Below are positions 37,697 through 46,076 of a stretch of DNA of 64,000 nt, piece by piece. Below the pieces are notes generated by a model. It ran no database searches. It saw nothing but the letters and a program-made list of their open reading frames with translations, and had not been told where the DNA came from. The stretch is from contig NZ_WQPL01000033.1 of the NCBI RefSeq assembly GCF_018785245.1, positions 1-64,000 on the forward strand, written 5' to 3'. Position 1 is the stretch's first letter. Every line of letters begins with the position of its first letter. The position numbers and the translations under genes are program-made. The DNA is from Collinsella aerofaciens (GTDB lineage: Bacteria; Actinomycetota; Coriobacteriia; Coriobacteriales; Coriobacteriaceae).

Positions 37697-38488
37697 ATGC
37701 CCACACCTTCCACTGCACGCATGCACGACTTCGAGGTCGTCTCGAACCGGGAGATCGCCGACGGCATCTTCTCGCTCGTCATCTCGGCCCCCAAGCTTGC
37801 AAGTGCGCTCAAGCCCGGTCAGTTTGTGAACATCGCCGTGCCCGGTGATGCGTCCTCGCTGCTTCGTGTGCCCCTGAGCTACTACCGCGCCGACGCCGAG
37901 GCCGGCACCGTCGAGTTGTGGTACGCCGTCGTGGGCGACGATACCCGTCGTTTGTCCCAGATGGGACCTGGCTCCACCTCTAACCTGCTGGGCCCCGGTG
38001 GCCGCGGCTGGATTGTACCCGAGGGCACCAGGAAGGCCCTGCTTGTCGCCGGTGGCATCGGCGTTCCGCCTGTCCTCTGCCTGGCCGGTAAGCTTGCCGA
38101 GCAGGGTGTGGCCGTCGACGTGTGCTTGGGCTTTGGCACCGCGTCCAAGGCCGTGGGCATCGATGAGTTCCGCGCGCTGGGCGCCACGGTTAACGTGTGC
38201 ACCGACGACGGTACGCTGGGTACGCACGGTTTTTGCACCGACCCGGCAGCCGAGCTGCTCGGCGAGGGCGGCTACGACTACGTCGCCAGCTGCGGTCCCG
38301 CCGTCATGATGAAGAAAGTCGCCGCCGCTGCCGCTGAGGCCGGTGTGTACTGCGAGGTGTCGCTCGAGCGCATGATGAGCTGTGGCTTTGGCGCCTGCAA
38401 CACCTGCAATGTCGAGACGGTCGACGGTATGAAGGGTGCTTGCATGTGCGGCCCCGTGTTCGATGCTTCCAAGGTGGTGGTCTTCTAG
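37697..38488 (+). CDS. pyrK: Dihydroorotate dehydrogenase electron transfer subunit
   Basis: FAD and 2Fe-2S protein passing electrons from PyrD to NAD+. The FAD-binding ferredoxin-reductase-like domain (VPLSYYRADAEAGT; GGIGVPPVLCLA for nucleotide binding) is followed by the cluster cysteines in CGFGACNTC and the later CMC. The start is taken as ATG 37697, since the upstream in-frame TTG (37661) would add an unrelated extension. Its last base pairs overlap pyrD (TAGTG). Together with the type 1B PyrD it makes the NAD-dependent heterotetramer. Confidence 0.94.
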   Translation: MPTPSTARMHDFEVVSNREIADGIFSLVISAPKLASALKPGQFVNIAVPGDASSLLRVPLSYYRADAEAGTVELWYAVVGDDTRRLSQMGPGSTSNLLGPGGRGWIVPEGTRKALLVAGGIGVPPVLCLAGKLAEQGVAVDVCLGFGTASKAVGIDEFRALGATVNVCTDDGTLGTHGFCTDPAAELLGEGGYDYVASCGPAVMMKKVAAAAAEAGVYCEVSLERMMSCGFGACNTCNVETVDGMKGACMCGPVFDASKVVVF

Positions 38489-39411
38489 TGGGTACCGTGA
38501 ACATGGCCGTCGATTTCGGCGGCGTCAAGATGCAAAACCCCATCAACACCGCAGCCGGTACCTTTGGCTACGGCTGGCAGTTCCAGAACTTCTTTGATGT
38601 CTCCCAGCTGGGTGCCATCACCACCAAGGGTTGCGCAGCCGAGCCCTGGCCCGGCAACCCCGCGCCCCGCATGGCCGAGGTTCCCGGCGGTATGATCAAC
38701 TCCGTGGGCCTTCAGAACCCCGGCGTGGCTGCCTTTGCCCGCGAGTCCGGCCCGTGGCTCGAACAGCTGTCCAAGGACGGCTGCCAGGTCATCTGTCAGG
38801 TTGCCGGCCACTCCGTTGACGAGTTTGTCCGCGCGCTTGAGATGTATGTCGAGCTGTGCCCCTGGGCTGCCGGCTACGAGATCAACGTGAGCTGCCCTAA
38901 TATCGCCGCCGGCGGCGCCGCCATGGGCTCTACGCCCGAGGGCGCCTCATCCGTTATGGCTGCCTGCCGCAAGGTGACCGATAAGCCGCTGTTCGTGAAG
39001 ATGGCGCCGGTCAACGTCGCCGAGATTGCCAAGGCCCTCGAGGCTGCCGGCGCCGACGGCCTTTCGGTCATCAACTCCATTCAGGGCATGGCCATCGACG
39101 TCCATACCCGCAAGTCCCGCGTGGCAAAGCCCAAGGGCGGCCTTTCGGGCCCGCTGTGCCACCACATCGCCGTGCGCATGGTCTGGGAGGTCGCCCAGGC
39201 CGTCGATATCCCCATCAACGGTGTCGGCGGTGTCATGACCGGCGAGGATGCGGCCGAGTTTATCCTGGCCGGCGCCACCTGCGTGTCGGTCGGCATGGCC
39301 AACTTCGTCGATCCGTGCGCTTCGCTCAAGATCGCGCACGAGCTCGAGGCCTGGGCCGAGTCCCAGGGCGTGAAGGACATCAACGAACTGGTAGGTGCTT
39401 TCGAATGCTAG
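38488..39411 (+). CDS. pyrD: Dihydroorotate dehydrogenase, type 1B catalytic subunit
   Basis: FMN-containing TIM barrel oxidising dihydroorotate to orotate. The active-site Cys is in EINVSCPNI (class 1 enzymes use Cys), and FMN contacts lie in NTAAGTFGYG and GVGGVMTGEDAAEFILAGA. GTG 38488 overlaps the pyrK stop by one base; ATG 38503 is possible. Pairing with pyrK defines it as NAD-linked type 1B, suitable for an anaerobe. It overlaps pyrF by seven bases. Confidence 0.96.
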   Translation: MGTVNMAVDFGGVKMQNPINTAAGTFGYGWQFQNFFDVSQLGAITTKGCAAEPWPGNPAPRMAEVPGGMINSVGLQNPGVAAFARESGPWLEQLSKDGCQVICQVAGHSVDEFVRALEMYVELCPWAAGYEINVSCPNIAAGGAAMGSTPEGASSVMAACRKVTDKPLFVKMAPVNVAEIAKALEAAGADGLSVINSIQGMAIDVHTRKSRVAKPKGGLSGPLCHHIAVRMVWEVAQAVDIPINGVGGVMTGEDAAEFILAGATCVSVGMANFVDPCASLKIAHELEAWAESQGVKDINELVGAFEC

Positions 39412-40121
39412 AGACCGATGCCCGCGACCGCGTAATCGTCGCTCTCGACTGCGACCGCGAGCGTGCGCTCGAGCTCGCCCACGAGCTTTCGGGCCATGCC
39501 GCCTGGCTCAAGGTTGGTATGACGCTCTATTACGCCGAGGGTCCCCAGATCGTCAAGACATTCAAGGACCTGGGCTTTAAGGTCTTCCTTGACCTTAAGT
39601 TCCATGATATTCCGCATCAGGTTCGCGGTGCCGCCCGTTCGGCCTCGCTTGCCGGTGCCGACCTGCTCTCGGTTCACGGCTTGGGTTCGGGCGCCATGCT
39701 CGCTGCCTGCCGCGAGGGTGCCGAGGAGGCGCGCGAGGACCGCGCCAAGCTCGTCGCCATCACCGTGCTCACGAGCATGAATCAGGATGCCTTGAGCGAG
39801 ATCGGCGTCGAGTCGCCCGTGGCCGAGGAGGCCGCCCGCCTGGCAAAGCTCGCTCAGGCCAACGGCATCGATGGCATCGTGTGCTCGCCGATGGAGGCTC
39901 ACGACATGCGTGAGCTGCTGGGCCCTGATGCCCTGATCGTGACTCCGGGTGTGCGTCCGGTGGGTGCCGCCCTTGGTGACCAGTCCCGCGTGGCGACGCC
40001 TTCCCAGGCTATCGAGCGCGGTGCGAGCCACATTGTGGTGGGCCGTCCCATCACCGGCGCCGACGATCCGGTTGCCGCCTTTGACGCCATTGTCGCCGAG
40101 CTGGTCGAAAACGTCGCGTAA
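39405..40121 (+). CDS. pyrF: Orotidine 5'-phosphate decarboxylase
   Basis: Final step to UMP. The catalytic Lys/Asp array is in DLKFHDIPHQV, with the N-terminal VIVALDCDRERALEL and the phosphate-binding end TPGVRPVG and VVGRPITGADDP. The 238 residues are typical of the short bacterial form. ATG 39405 lies before the pyrD stop with GGTAGGTG upstream. No pyrE or carAB is found after it, so orotate phosphoribosyltransferase and carbamoyl phosphate synthetase must lie elsewhere. Confidence 0.97.
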   Translation: MLETDARDRVIVALDCDRERALELAHELSGHAAWLKVGMTLYYAEGPQIVKTFKDLGFKVFLDLKFHDIPHQVRGAARSASLAGADLLSVHGLGSGAMLAACREGAEEAREDRAKLVAITVLTSMNQDALSEIGVESPVAEEAARLAKLAQANGIDGIVCSPMEAHDMRELLGPDALIVTPGVRPVGAALGDQSRVATPSQAIERGASHIVVGRPITGADDPVAAFDAIVAELVENVA

Positions 40122-40167
40122 AAGATTCCCCTAAGTCACCACTTTTGGGTCTCATTAGCACAAAATA

Positions 40168-40230
40168 GCCCCTGTGCCTGCGTAAACTTTCCCATCCTTT
40201 GTGTGGAATCGCAGGTCAGGGGCTTAACTT
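40168..40230 (+). terminator. Hairpin ending the pyr operon
   Basis: Paired blocks GCCCCTG/CAGGGGC (40168-40174 with 40217-40223) and CCTGCG/CGCAGG (40177-40182 with 40210-40215) enclose a 27-base loop and are followed by TTAACTTTG. The large loop and short T-run make it a moderate terminator. Confidence 0.6.
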
Positions 40231-40287
40231 TGGGCGCAGTATATTGCACTTTTTGCGGGTATCGTCTAACCTATGGAGCCGCGATTG

Positions 40288-40319
40288 GGCATTTTGTACG
40301 TTCTACGTGCTAAAATGCC
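40288..40319. promoter_or_regulatory. Nested dyad over the mihF promoter
   Basis: GGCATTTT (40288-40295) and AAAATGCC (40312-40319) form a perfect outer repeat, with ACGT-TCT-ACGT in the centre. The right arm contains the -10 box TAAAAT (40311-40316) with its TGC extension, so a protein bound here would block transcription of mihF-gmk-rpoZ-thiI. It may be an operator. Confidence 0.5.
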
Positions 40320-40360
40320 AATTATTGAATCAGATATAACCTAACTTTTTGGAGGTACGA

Positions 40361-40669
40361 ATGGCACTCCCTCAGCTTACCGATGAGCAGCGCAAGCAGG
40401 CTCTTGAGAAGGCTGCTGCCGCACGTCACGCCCGCGCTGAGCTTCGCGAGCAGATTAAGAAGGGCGAGAAGTCCCTCGAGTCCGTGCTCAACTCCGATGA
40501 CCCCATCGCTTCCCGCATGAAGGTTTCCACCCTCATCGAGTCTCTCCCTGGTTATGGCAAGGCCAAGGCCGCCAAGATCATGGAGGAGCTCGGTATCTCC
40601 GCTACCCGTCGCGTCCAGGGCCTCGGCGTCCGTCAGCGCGAGCAGCTCCTCGAGCAGCTGACCAAATAA
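40361..40669 (+). CDS. mihF: Integration host factor, actinobacterial type (mIHF)
   Basis: A small nucleoid protein found in Actinobacteria that binds and bends DNA; it contains an HhH-like S13 fold. The 102 residues show the family's helical N-terminus and the conserved LIESLPGYGKAKAAKIMEELGI and RVQGLGVRQREQLL. It is unrelated to proteobacterial IHF. Its place before gmk and rpoZ is the actinobacterial arrangement and one of the best taxonomic clues in the window. ATG 40361 follows GGAGG. A dyad covers its promoter, suggesting control by a repressor or by itself. Confidence 0.93.
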   Translation: MALPQLTDEQRKQALEKAAAARHARAELREQIKKGEKSLESVLNSDDPIASRMKVSTLIESLPGYGKAKAAKIMEELGISATRRVQGLGVRQREQLLEQLTK

Positions 40670-41239
40670 GTGAGCGCTCAGGATTCCAAGCTCTTTGTGA
40701 TTTCTGGACCGTCAGGCGCAGGCAAGGGTACGCTCGTCACTCGTGTGCGCGAGCGCCGCTCGAACCTGGGCCTGACGGTTTCGGCTACCACGCGAGCACC
40801 ACGCAAAGGTGAGGTCGACGGCGTCAACTACTTTTTTCTGACGCGCGAGGAGTTCGACCGCCGCGTGGCAAACGGTGAGTTTGTTGAGTGGGCCGAGGTC
40901 CACGGTAACTGCTACGGCACGTTGGTGAGCGAGGTCACATCCAAGCTCGCCTCTGGCGCATCTCTGATTTTGGAGATCGATGTCCAGGGCGCCCTGCAGG
41001 TGAAGGAGCGTTTCCCCGAGGCCGTGCTGATCTTTATCAAGCCGCCTTCGCTTGAGGTGCTCCGCGAGCGTCTAGTCGGTCGCGGTACCGAGACGCCCGA
41101 GACGATTGAGCTGCGTATGGCAAACGCCGCCGATGAGCTTGCCCTTGCCGACCGCTACGACGACGTCGTGGTAAATGACGATCTCGACCGCGCGACCGAT
41201 GAGCTCGTTCGCGTTCTCGATATGCATGAAAGGATCTGA
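40670..41239 (+). CDS. gmk: Guanylate kinase
   Basis: Phosphorylates GMP to GDP. The P-loop SGPSGAGKGTL is at residues 12-22. GMP-binding residues lie in TTRAPRKGEVDGVNYFF and YGT, and the lid region is RLVGRGTETPE. Length 189 is normal. GTG 40670 directly follows the mihF stop. Confidence 0.97.
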   Translation: MSAQDSKLFVISGPSGAGKGTLVTRVRERRSNLGLTVSATTRAPRKGEVDGVNYFFLTREEFDRRVANGEFVEWAEVHGNCYGTLVSEVTSKLASGASLILEIDVQGALQVKERFPEAVLIFIKPPSLEVLRERLVGRGTETPETIELRMANAADELALADRYDDVVVNDDLDRATDELVRVLDMHERI

Positions 41240-41244
41240 GGTCC

Positions 41245-41526
41245 GTGTCCGTTGTAAAGCCTTGCATTGACGATCTTCTGGAGAAGACCGATCACAACCG
41301 CTTCCTGCTCGCTTCGCTTGCCTCCAAGCGCGCCTGCGACATCAATAGCATGCTGCGTGGCCAGCACAACCGCGTGCTTGCCGTCCAGGATGTCGATGAC
41401 ATCACCATCGGGCTTTCCGGTGCCGACACTATCTCGATGGCTATGGACGAGATTGTCGACGGTGACATCTCTTACGACGAGGCCCGTTACGAGAAGGCGC
41501 TCGGCCACAAGGTTGCTGAAGCCTAA
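41245..41526 (+). CDS. rpoZ: RNA polymerase omega subunit
   Basis: Chaperone-like subunit that binds the C-terminus of beta-prime. The motif DDLLEKTDHNRFLLASLASKRA in the N-terminal half and the acidic middle are diagnostic; the C-terminal EIVDGDISYDEARYEKAL is the second conserved helix. GTG 41245 lies five bases after gmk. The gmk-rpoZ order is widespread. Confidence 0.94.
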   Translation: MSVVKPCIDDLLEKTDHNRFLLASLASKRACDINSMLRGQHNRVLAVQDVDDITIGLSGADTISMAMDEIVDGDISYDEARYEKALGHKVAEA

Positions 41527-42771
41527 ATGGCGGCTCGCGTCTGCCTGGTCCACTATCACGAGGTTGGACTGAAGGGTAAGAACCGCGCACATTTTGAGCA
41601 TATCCTCATGGATAACATCAAGGCGGCCTTGGCCGCCTTTTCCGTGAATGCCGTGTCTCGAATTTCCGGTTATATCCTCGTGACCTTTAACGAGCATCAG
41701 GCCGATGAGGCGGCGCGTGTCATTCGCACCGTTCCCGGCGTTGCTCGTGTGTCTTTGGCGTATCACACTAACCGCGACCCGCAGGAGTACTGTGCCGCCG
41801 CCGTCAAGGCGCTGCGCGAGTTTGGTCCTTTCGATTCGTTTAAGGTGCACGCCAAGCGCTCCAATACCGACTATGAGCTCACCTCGATTGATATCAATCG
41901 TCAGGTGGGCGAGGTACTGTGCGAGGCCTTCCCCGATAAAAAGGTTCAAATGCACGACCCCGATGCGATGGTGCACGTACTGGTGGTCCAGGGTAGCGTC
42001 TACGTGTATGCGCGCTCCGAGCGTGGCGTGGGCGGTCTGCCGGTGGGTTCTGCCGGCAAGGTCGTGACGCTGTTGTCGTCGGGTATCGATTCTCCGGTGG
42101 CGACCTGGATGCTCGCGCGTCGCGGCGCGGTGTGCGTGCCGGTACATTTCTCCGGTCGTCCGCAGACGCCCGACACGAGCGAGTATTTGGTGCAGGACAT
42201 CATCCGTGCGCTTGAGCCGGGTGTCCAGATCGGCCGCCTGTACGTGGTGCCGTTTGGCGACTGCCAGCGTGAGATTTCGGTCACCTGTCCCAGCAACCTG
42301 CGCGTGATCATGTATCGCCGCATTATGTATTCGGTTGCCGAGCGCATTGCACACATCGAGGGCGCCAAGGCCATCGTTACGGGCGAATCGCTTGGGCAGG
42401 TTGCCTCCCAAACGCTTGAGAACATCATGGCCGTCAACGAGGCTGTGAAGATCCCCGTGTTCCGCCCTCTCATCGGTTCGGACAAGCAGGAGATCATCGC
42501 GCGCGCCGAGGAGATCGGTACGTTCGATATCTCGACTGAGGCCGCTCCCGACTGCTGCACGCTCTTTATGCCGCGCCGTCCCGAGACGCACGCTAAACTC
42601 GATGCCGTTCATGAGGCCTGGGAGTTGTTCGATCACGAGGAGATGATCGAGCGCCTGCTCAAGCAGACCGAGTACATCGACTTTGAGAGCAACACGTATA
42701 AGGCCCCCAAGACCTTAAAACGCAAACATTCGGAGCTTGCTCCGCGTGAGATTTACCAAGATCACGAGTAA
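41527..42771 (+). CDS. thiI: tRNA 4-thiouridine synthetase ThiI
   Basis: Activates U8 of tRNA by adenylation for 4-thiouridine formation and can supply sulfur for thiamine. The N-terminal ferredoxin-like and THUMP domains (to about residue 170) precede the PP-loop ATPase SSGIDSPVATWML. At 414 residues it lacks the rhodanese domain of E. coli ThiI, so sulfur must come from a separate cysteine desulfurase, as in Bacillus. The ATG directly follows the rpoZ stop. Confidence 0.95.
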   Translation: MAARVCLVHYHEVGLKGKNRAHFEHILMDNIKAALAAFSVNAVSRISGYILVTFNEHQADEAARVIRTVPGVARVSLAYHTNRDPQEYCAAAVKALREFGPFDSFKVHAKRSNTDYELTSIDINRQVGEVLCEAFPDKKVQMHDPDAMVHVLVVQGSVYVYARSERGVGGLPVGSAGKVVTLLSSGIDSPVATWMLARRGAVCVPVHFSGRPQTPDTSEYLVQDIIRALEPGVQIGRLYVVPFGDCQREISVTCPSNLRVIMYRRIMYSVAERIAHIEGAKAIVTGESLGQVASQTLENIMAVNEAVKIPVFRPLIGSDKQEIIARAEEIGTFDISTEAAPDCCTLFMPRRPETHAKLDAVHEAWELFDHEEMIERLLKQTEYIDFESNTYKAPKTLKRKHSELAPREIYQDHE

Positions 42772-42781
42772 ATATGTGCAT

Positions 42782-42814
42782 AGACCGACGATGCGTCTGC
42801 ATCGTCGGTCTTTT
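42782..42814 (+). terminator. Rho-independent terminator of mihF-thiI
   Basis: A perfect 13-bp stem AGACCGACGATGC/GCATCGTCGGTCT (42782-42794 with 42799-42811) with a GTCT loop is followed by TTTGC. Confidence 0.92.
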
Positions 42815-42889
42815 GCTATCTGAGCATTTTGCAGCTAAGTGTTCATTTGCTGACGTGTGCCTGAATAAATGGACAGATTTGTGCAAGGT

Positions 42890-42909
42890 TTTGGTCAGCT
42901 TTTGGTTTG
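42890..42909 (+). promoter_or_regulatory. Putative competence-operon motif, copy 2
   Basis: The same 20-mer as at 13510-13529, ending 75 bases before comEA. The sequences on either side of the two copies are not alike, so this is not simply a longer duplication. No sigma-A -10 box is evident within 30 bases downstream. Confidence 0.55.
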
Positions 42910-42984
42910 ACCGAGAAAACCGGTTTTGGGGCGTGGCTGTTGTGGAACTCCTTTCCTGACACGATGGTGTTGGGAGGTTTTGCT

Positions 42985-43698
42985 ATGGCGCAGCGCGAAC
43001 AACACGAACGGGTCAAAAAGATGGACCGCTGGGCGGACAAGCTGTTCGGTCATAAGGCAGTGTTGATGGCGATACTGGTCGTCATTGCGATGGCGAGCGG
43101 CTTGGCGATGGCGAACCTTGGCGGCGGTGCCGGCGGTGTGTCGTTTGAGCGCACTGACGGTTCAGGCTCGTTGGTGAAGCCGGGATCCGGCGATGCCTCG
43201 AGCGGAAAGGTATCCGAAGGCTCTTCGACAAAGGCTTCTGCCGCGGCAGAGGTTTATGTCGATGTTGATGGCGCCGTTGTGTCGCCCGGCGTATATCGCC
43301 TCAAGGACGGCGCGCGGGTGGCTCAGGCGATTGATGCCGCCGGCGGGCTGGCGCCCGAGGCAGACGTTACGGGGCTCAATCGGGCATCTAAGGTCACTGA
43401 TGGACAAAAAATTCACGTTCCAACGGTAGGGGAACAGCAGGCGTCCATTGCGGAAGCCGGTGTTGATGGTGGGGCTTCCGCATCATCGGGCGTGAGTGGC
43501 GCAACAGGCCTAGTAAACATCAATACGGCAAGTGCGGCAGAGCTGCAGACGCTCTCGGGCATCGGCCCCTCCATGGCCCAGTCGATTATCGATGAGCGTA
43601 CAAAGAACGGTGCTTTTGCCTCGGTTGACGATTTGATGCGTGTGTCGGGAATCGGCGAGAAGAAGCTTGCCAAAATCAAAGATTGCATCTGCGTATGA
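42985..43698 (+). CDS. comEA: Competence protein ComEA (SLBB and helix-hairpin-helix)
   Basis: Membrane-anchored DNA receptor that pulls transforming DNA to ComEC. A transmembrane helix lies at about residues 30-50. After a Ser/Gly-rich linker comes an SLBB domain (VYVDVDGAVVSPGVYRL and on), then a second linker and the HhH pair NINTASAAELQTLSGIGPSMAQSII that binds DNA. ATG 42985 is seven bases behind GGGAGG; an upstream in-frame ATG at 42907 overlaps the com motif. Its TGA overlaps the comEC ATG (ATGA). Length 237. Confidence 0.94.
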   Translation: MAQREQHERVKKMDRWADKLFGHKAVLMAILVVIAMASGLAMANLGGGAGGVSFERTDGSGSLVKPGSGDASSGKVSEGSSTKASAAAEVYVDVDGAVVSPGVYRLKDGARVAQAIDAAGGLAPEADVTGLNRASKVTDGQKIHVPTVGEQQASIAEAGVDGGASASSGVSGATGLVNINTASAAELQTLSGIGPSMAQSIIDERTKNGAFASVDDLMRVSGIGEKKLAKIKDCICV

Positions 43699-45998
43699 GT
43701 GCGACAGAGCGCGAGCATGTGATGCCTCCGCGGCCCTTGATGCCGTGGACGATGGCTCTGTGTGCCGGCGTGTGCATGAGCTGCGCCTTGGTGCTCAACG
43801 TGGCCGCTGATGTGCTGCTGAGGGAGCAGGCGCCGGCGGTCGGGCTGCTATGGGCCATTCCATTTGCGGCGGCGGTATTCGTTGTGCTGGCTCAATCTTG
43901 TGCGCGGCTTGCCCCTTTGAAGCGGTGGCTGTATGCCGCGTCCGTCGGTCTCGTGGCGGGAGCGGTCGTCTCGGCGTGGTGGGCTGTGGGTGCGCTCAGC
44001 GCCTCGAAGGCGCTCGACGGTCGAGCGGCAAGCGGCCTCGAGTTTGTCGTGCAGGGCGATCCATCCATAAACGACGACGTGTATTCCTATACCTGCGAGG
44101 CACGCGCGGACGGTAAGAACTTGGCAACGGTTCGCCTAACGTGTGACCGCGAGCTCAAGTTTGGGGCGCACGTGCGTGTTATCGGTCGCGTTTCACGTTT
44201 TGAGAACGATGCGTATGGACGATCGCGAGCGCTCCGAGGCGAGGTGCGCAAGGTTAAAGCCGTTCGGATTTTGTCGGTCGATGAGGGCTCTCCGGGGCCG
44301 CTGCTTCGGTTGCGAAATGAGCTGCTTGCGTCCATTGCGCCTGCGACCGACCCGGCGCGTGCGCTCATAGCCGGTGTCGTCTGCGGTCGTTCGGCCGAGC
44401 TGCGCGCCCAGCAGGCGGGCGACTGGTTTTCGGTGACGGGTACGGCGCATCTTATCGCCGTCTCGGGCAGCCATTTGGCTATCGTGGGGTTTGTAATCGA
44501 GGGCGTATTGCAAAAGATTCGCATCTCACGTGGCTTTCAGCGGGTGATATTGGCGATAACGCTTGTGGGCTACGCTGCCTTTACGGGCGCTTCGCCCTCG
44601 GCCGTGCGCGCGTGCTGCATGGTGTTCGCGACGCTTGTCGTAAACGGCGCAGGGCGTCGCCGGCACGGCGCATCGGCGCTCTTCGTAACCATGTCCATCT
44701 TTGTGCTACTGCGGCCGACGGTGCTGTTCGAGATGGGTTTTCAACTTTCATGCGCCAGCGTTTTTGCTATTCTGTGCTTTTGCTCCTATGCGACCTACGC
44801 TTTGGGTGAGCTGGGTGTGCCATCGGGCATCGCCAGTATGCTTTCCGTCACACTGTGCTCGCAGTTGGCGACGCTCCCCATTACCATTCCTGCCTTCGGT
44901 ACGTTCTCGCTCATTGCTCCGCTGGCAAATGCGGTCATCGGTCCGGTGGTGAGCGTACTGCTTGCTGTTTCGATCGTGTTGGTTCCCTTTTCGCTCGTGG
45001 CACCATTGCGGACTTGGGCGCTCGTTGTGCCCATGATTGCCGCCCGTTGCGCGCTGTTCTTCGAGCAGCTGTTTGCCGCCGTGCCGGGTGCATCCGTGAG
45101 TGCGTCGCCCGATAGCATGTGGATTTACCTAGTGCCGTGTATGCTGGCGGTTCTGCTGATCTGGTGGCCGCGTCCCCGTGCACGTCCTATGGCGGCGGGG
45201 CTTGCATGCCTGGTGCTCTTGGCTGCTATTCCGTACGTCTACTGGGATCGATTCGCTCCGCCTTCGGTGACGGTACTCGATGTGGGCCAGGCCGATGCGA
45301 TTCTTATCCGCGAGGGCGGCGCAGTAGCGCTCGTCGACTGCGGGCTCGACGAACGCGTGGTAGCGGCGTTGGTTCGCAATAACGTGCACCATATCGATGC
45401 CGTCTTTGTTACGCATTGGGATGAGGACCACTGGGGTGGTCTGCCTGCCGTGCTCGAACAGTTTTCGGTCGGAACGATTGCCGTGGCGGCGGATGCGCTG
45501 GAGGATGCTCCTGTCGAGGTATTGAACAGACCTGGCGTGGAGTATCGGCAGGTGCGCCGTGGGGATACGGTCGACATCGGCTCATTTTGCGCCCGCGTGA
45601 TGTGGCCATTCGAGTCCGTGGATGGCGAGGGAAATGAGGACTCGCTTGTCCTGCTGCTCTCTTATGCTCAGGAAGGCAAGAGCCTGCGCATGCTCCTCAT
45701 CGGTGATGCCGAGCTCGATCAAGAACGGGAATTCGTGCAGGAAGTGGGAGATATCGATGTACTTAAACTTGGGCATCACGGCTCTAAGGTTTCAGTCGAT
45801 GGTGAGTTGCTGGACGTCCTGAAGCCCGAGCTTTCCCTCGCGAGCGCGGGCGAGGGGAATCGATACGGCCATCCGTCCGATGCCTGCATCGATGCCGTTA
45901 AGGAAGCGGGCGGCGTGTTCGCGTGCACCATCGAACACGGCGACATTACCGTCACGCCAACTGCGAATGGCTTTGCGATGCGATGCCAGCGACCGTGA
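43695..45998 (+). CDS. comEC: DNA internalization channel protein ComEC/Rec2
   Basis: Polytopic membrane protein forming the pore for single-stranded DNA uptake. The 767 residues show N-terminal helices, a soluble OB-like domain, the Competence domain (GTAHLIAVSGSHLAIVGF) with about ten more helices, and a C-terminal metallo-beta-lactamase domain (VTVLDVGQADAILI; THWDEDHWGG; LGHHGSK). That last domain is thought to degrade the non-imported strand. The usual HxHxDH is THWDEDHWGG, as in many ComEC proteins. It overlaps comEA by four bases. Confidence 0.95.
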   Translation: MSATEREHVMPPRPLMPWTMALCAGVCMSCALVLNVAADVLLREQAPAVGLLWAIPFAAAVFVVLAQSCARLAPLKRWLYAASVGLVAGAVVSAWWAVGALSASKALDGRAASGLEFVVQGDPSINDDVYSYTCEARADGKNLATVRLTCDRELKFGAHVRVIGRVSRFENDAYGRSRALRGEVRKVKAVRILSVDEGSPGPLLRLRNELLASIAPATDPARALIAGVVCGRSAELRAQQAGDWFSVTGTAHLIAVSGSHLAIVGFVIEGVLQKIRISRGFQRVILAITLVGYAAFTGASPSAVRACCMVFATLVVNGAGRRRHGASALFVTMSIFVLLRPTVLFEMGFQLSCASVFAILCFCSYATYALGELGVPSGIASMLSVTLCSQLATLPITIPAFGTFSLIAPLANAVIGPVVSVLLAVSIVLVPFSLVAPLRTWALVVPMIAARCALFFEQLFAAVPGASVSASPDSMWIYLVPCMLAVLLIWWPRPRARPMAAGLACLVLLAAIPYVYWDRFAPPSVTVLDVGQADAILIREGGAVALVDCGLDERVVAALVRNNVHHIDAVFVTHWDEDHWGGLPAVLEQFSVGTIAVAADALEDAPVEVLNRPGVEYRQVRRGDTVDIGSFCARVMWPFESVDGEGNEDSLVLLLSYAQEGKSLRMLLIGDAELDQEREFVQEVGDIDVLKLGHHGSKVSVDGELLDVLKPELSLASAGEGNRYGHPSDACIDAVKEAGGVFACTIEHGDITVTPTANGFAMRCQRP

Positions 45999-46006
45999 CG
46001 ACGTCG

Positions 46007-46036
46007 TTGGCGTGTGGTGGGCCCCTGGGCTAGAAT
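46007..46036 (+). promoter_or_regulatory. Candidate promoter of holA
   Basis: TTGGCG (46007-46012), an 18-base spacer and TAGAAT (46031-46036), 40 bases before the holA ATG. It begins right after comEC, so holA can be expressed independently of competence. Confidence 0.55.
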
Positions 46037-46076
46037 GGCACGGAACGAATACGAAGGCCTGCGGGAGGGGAGCGCA

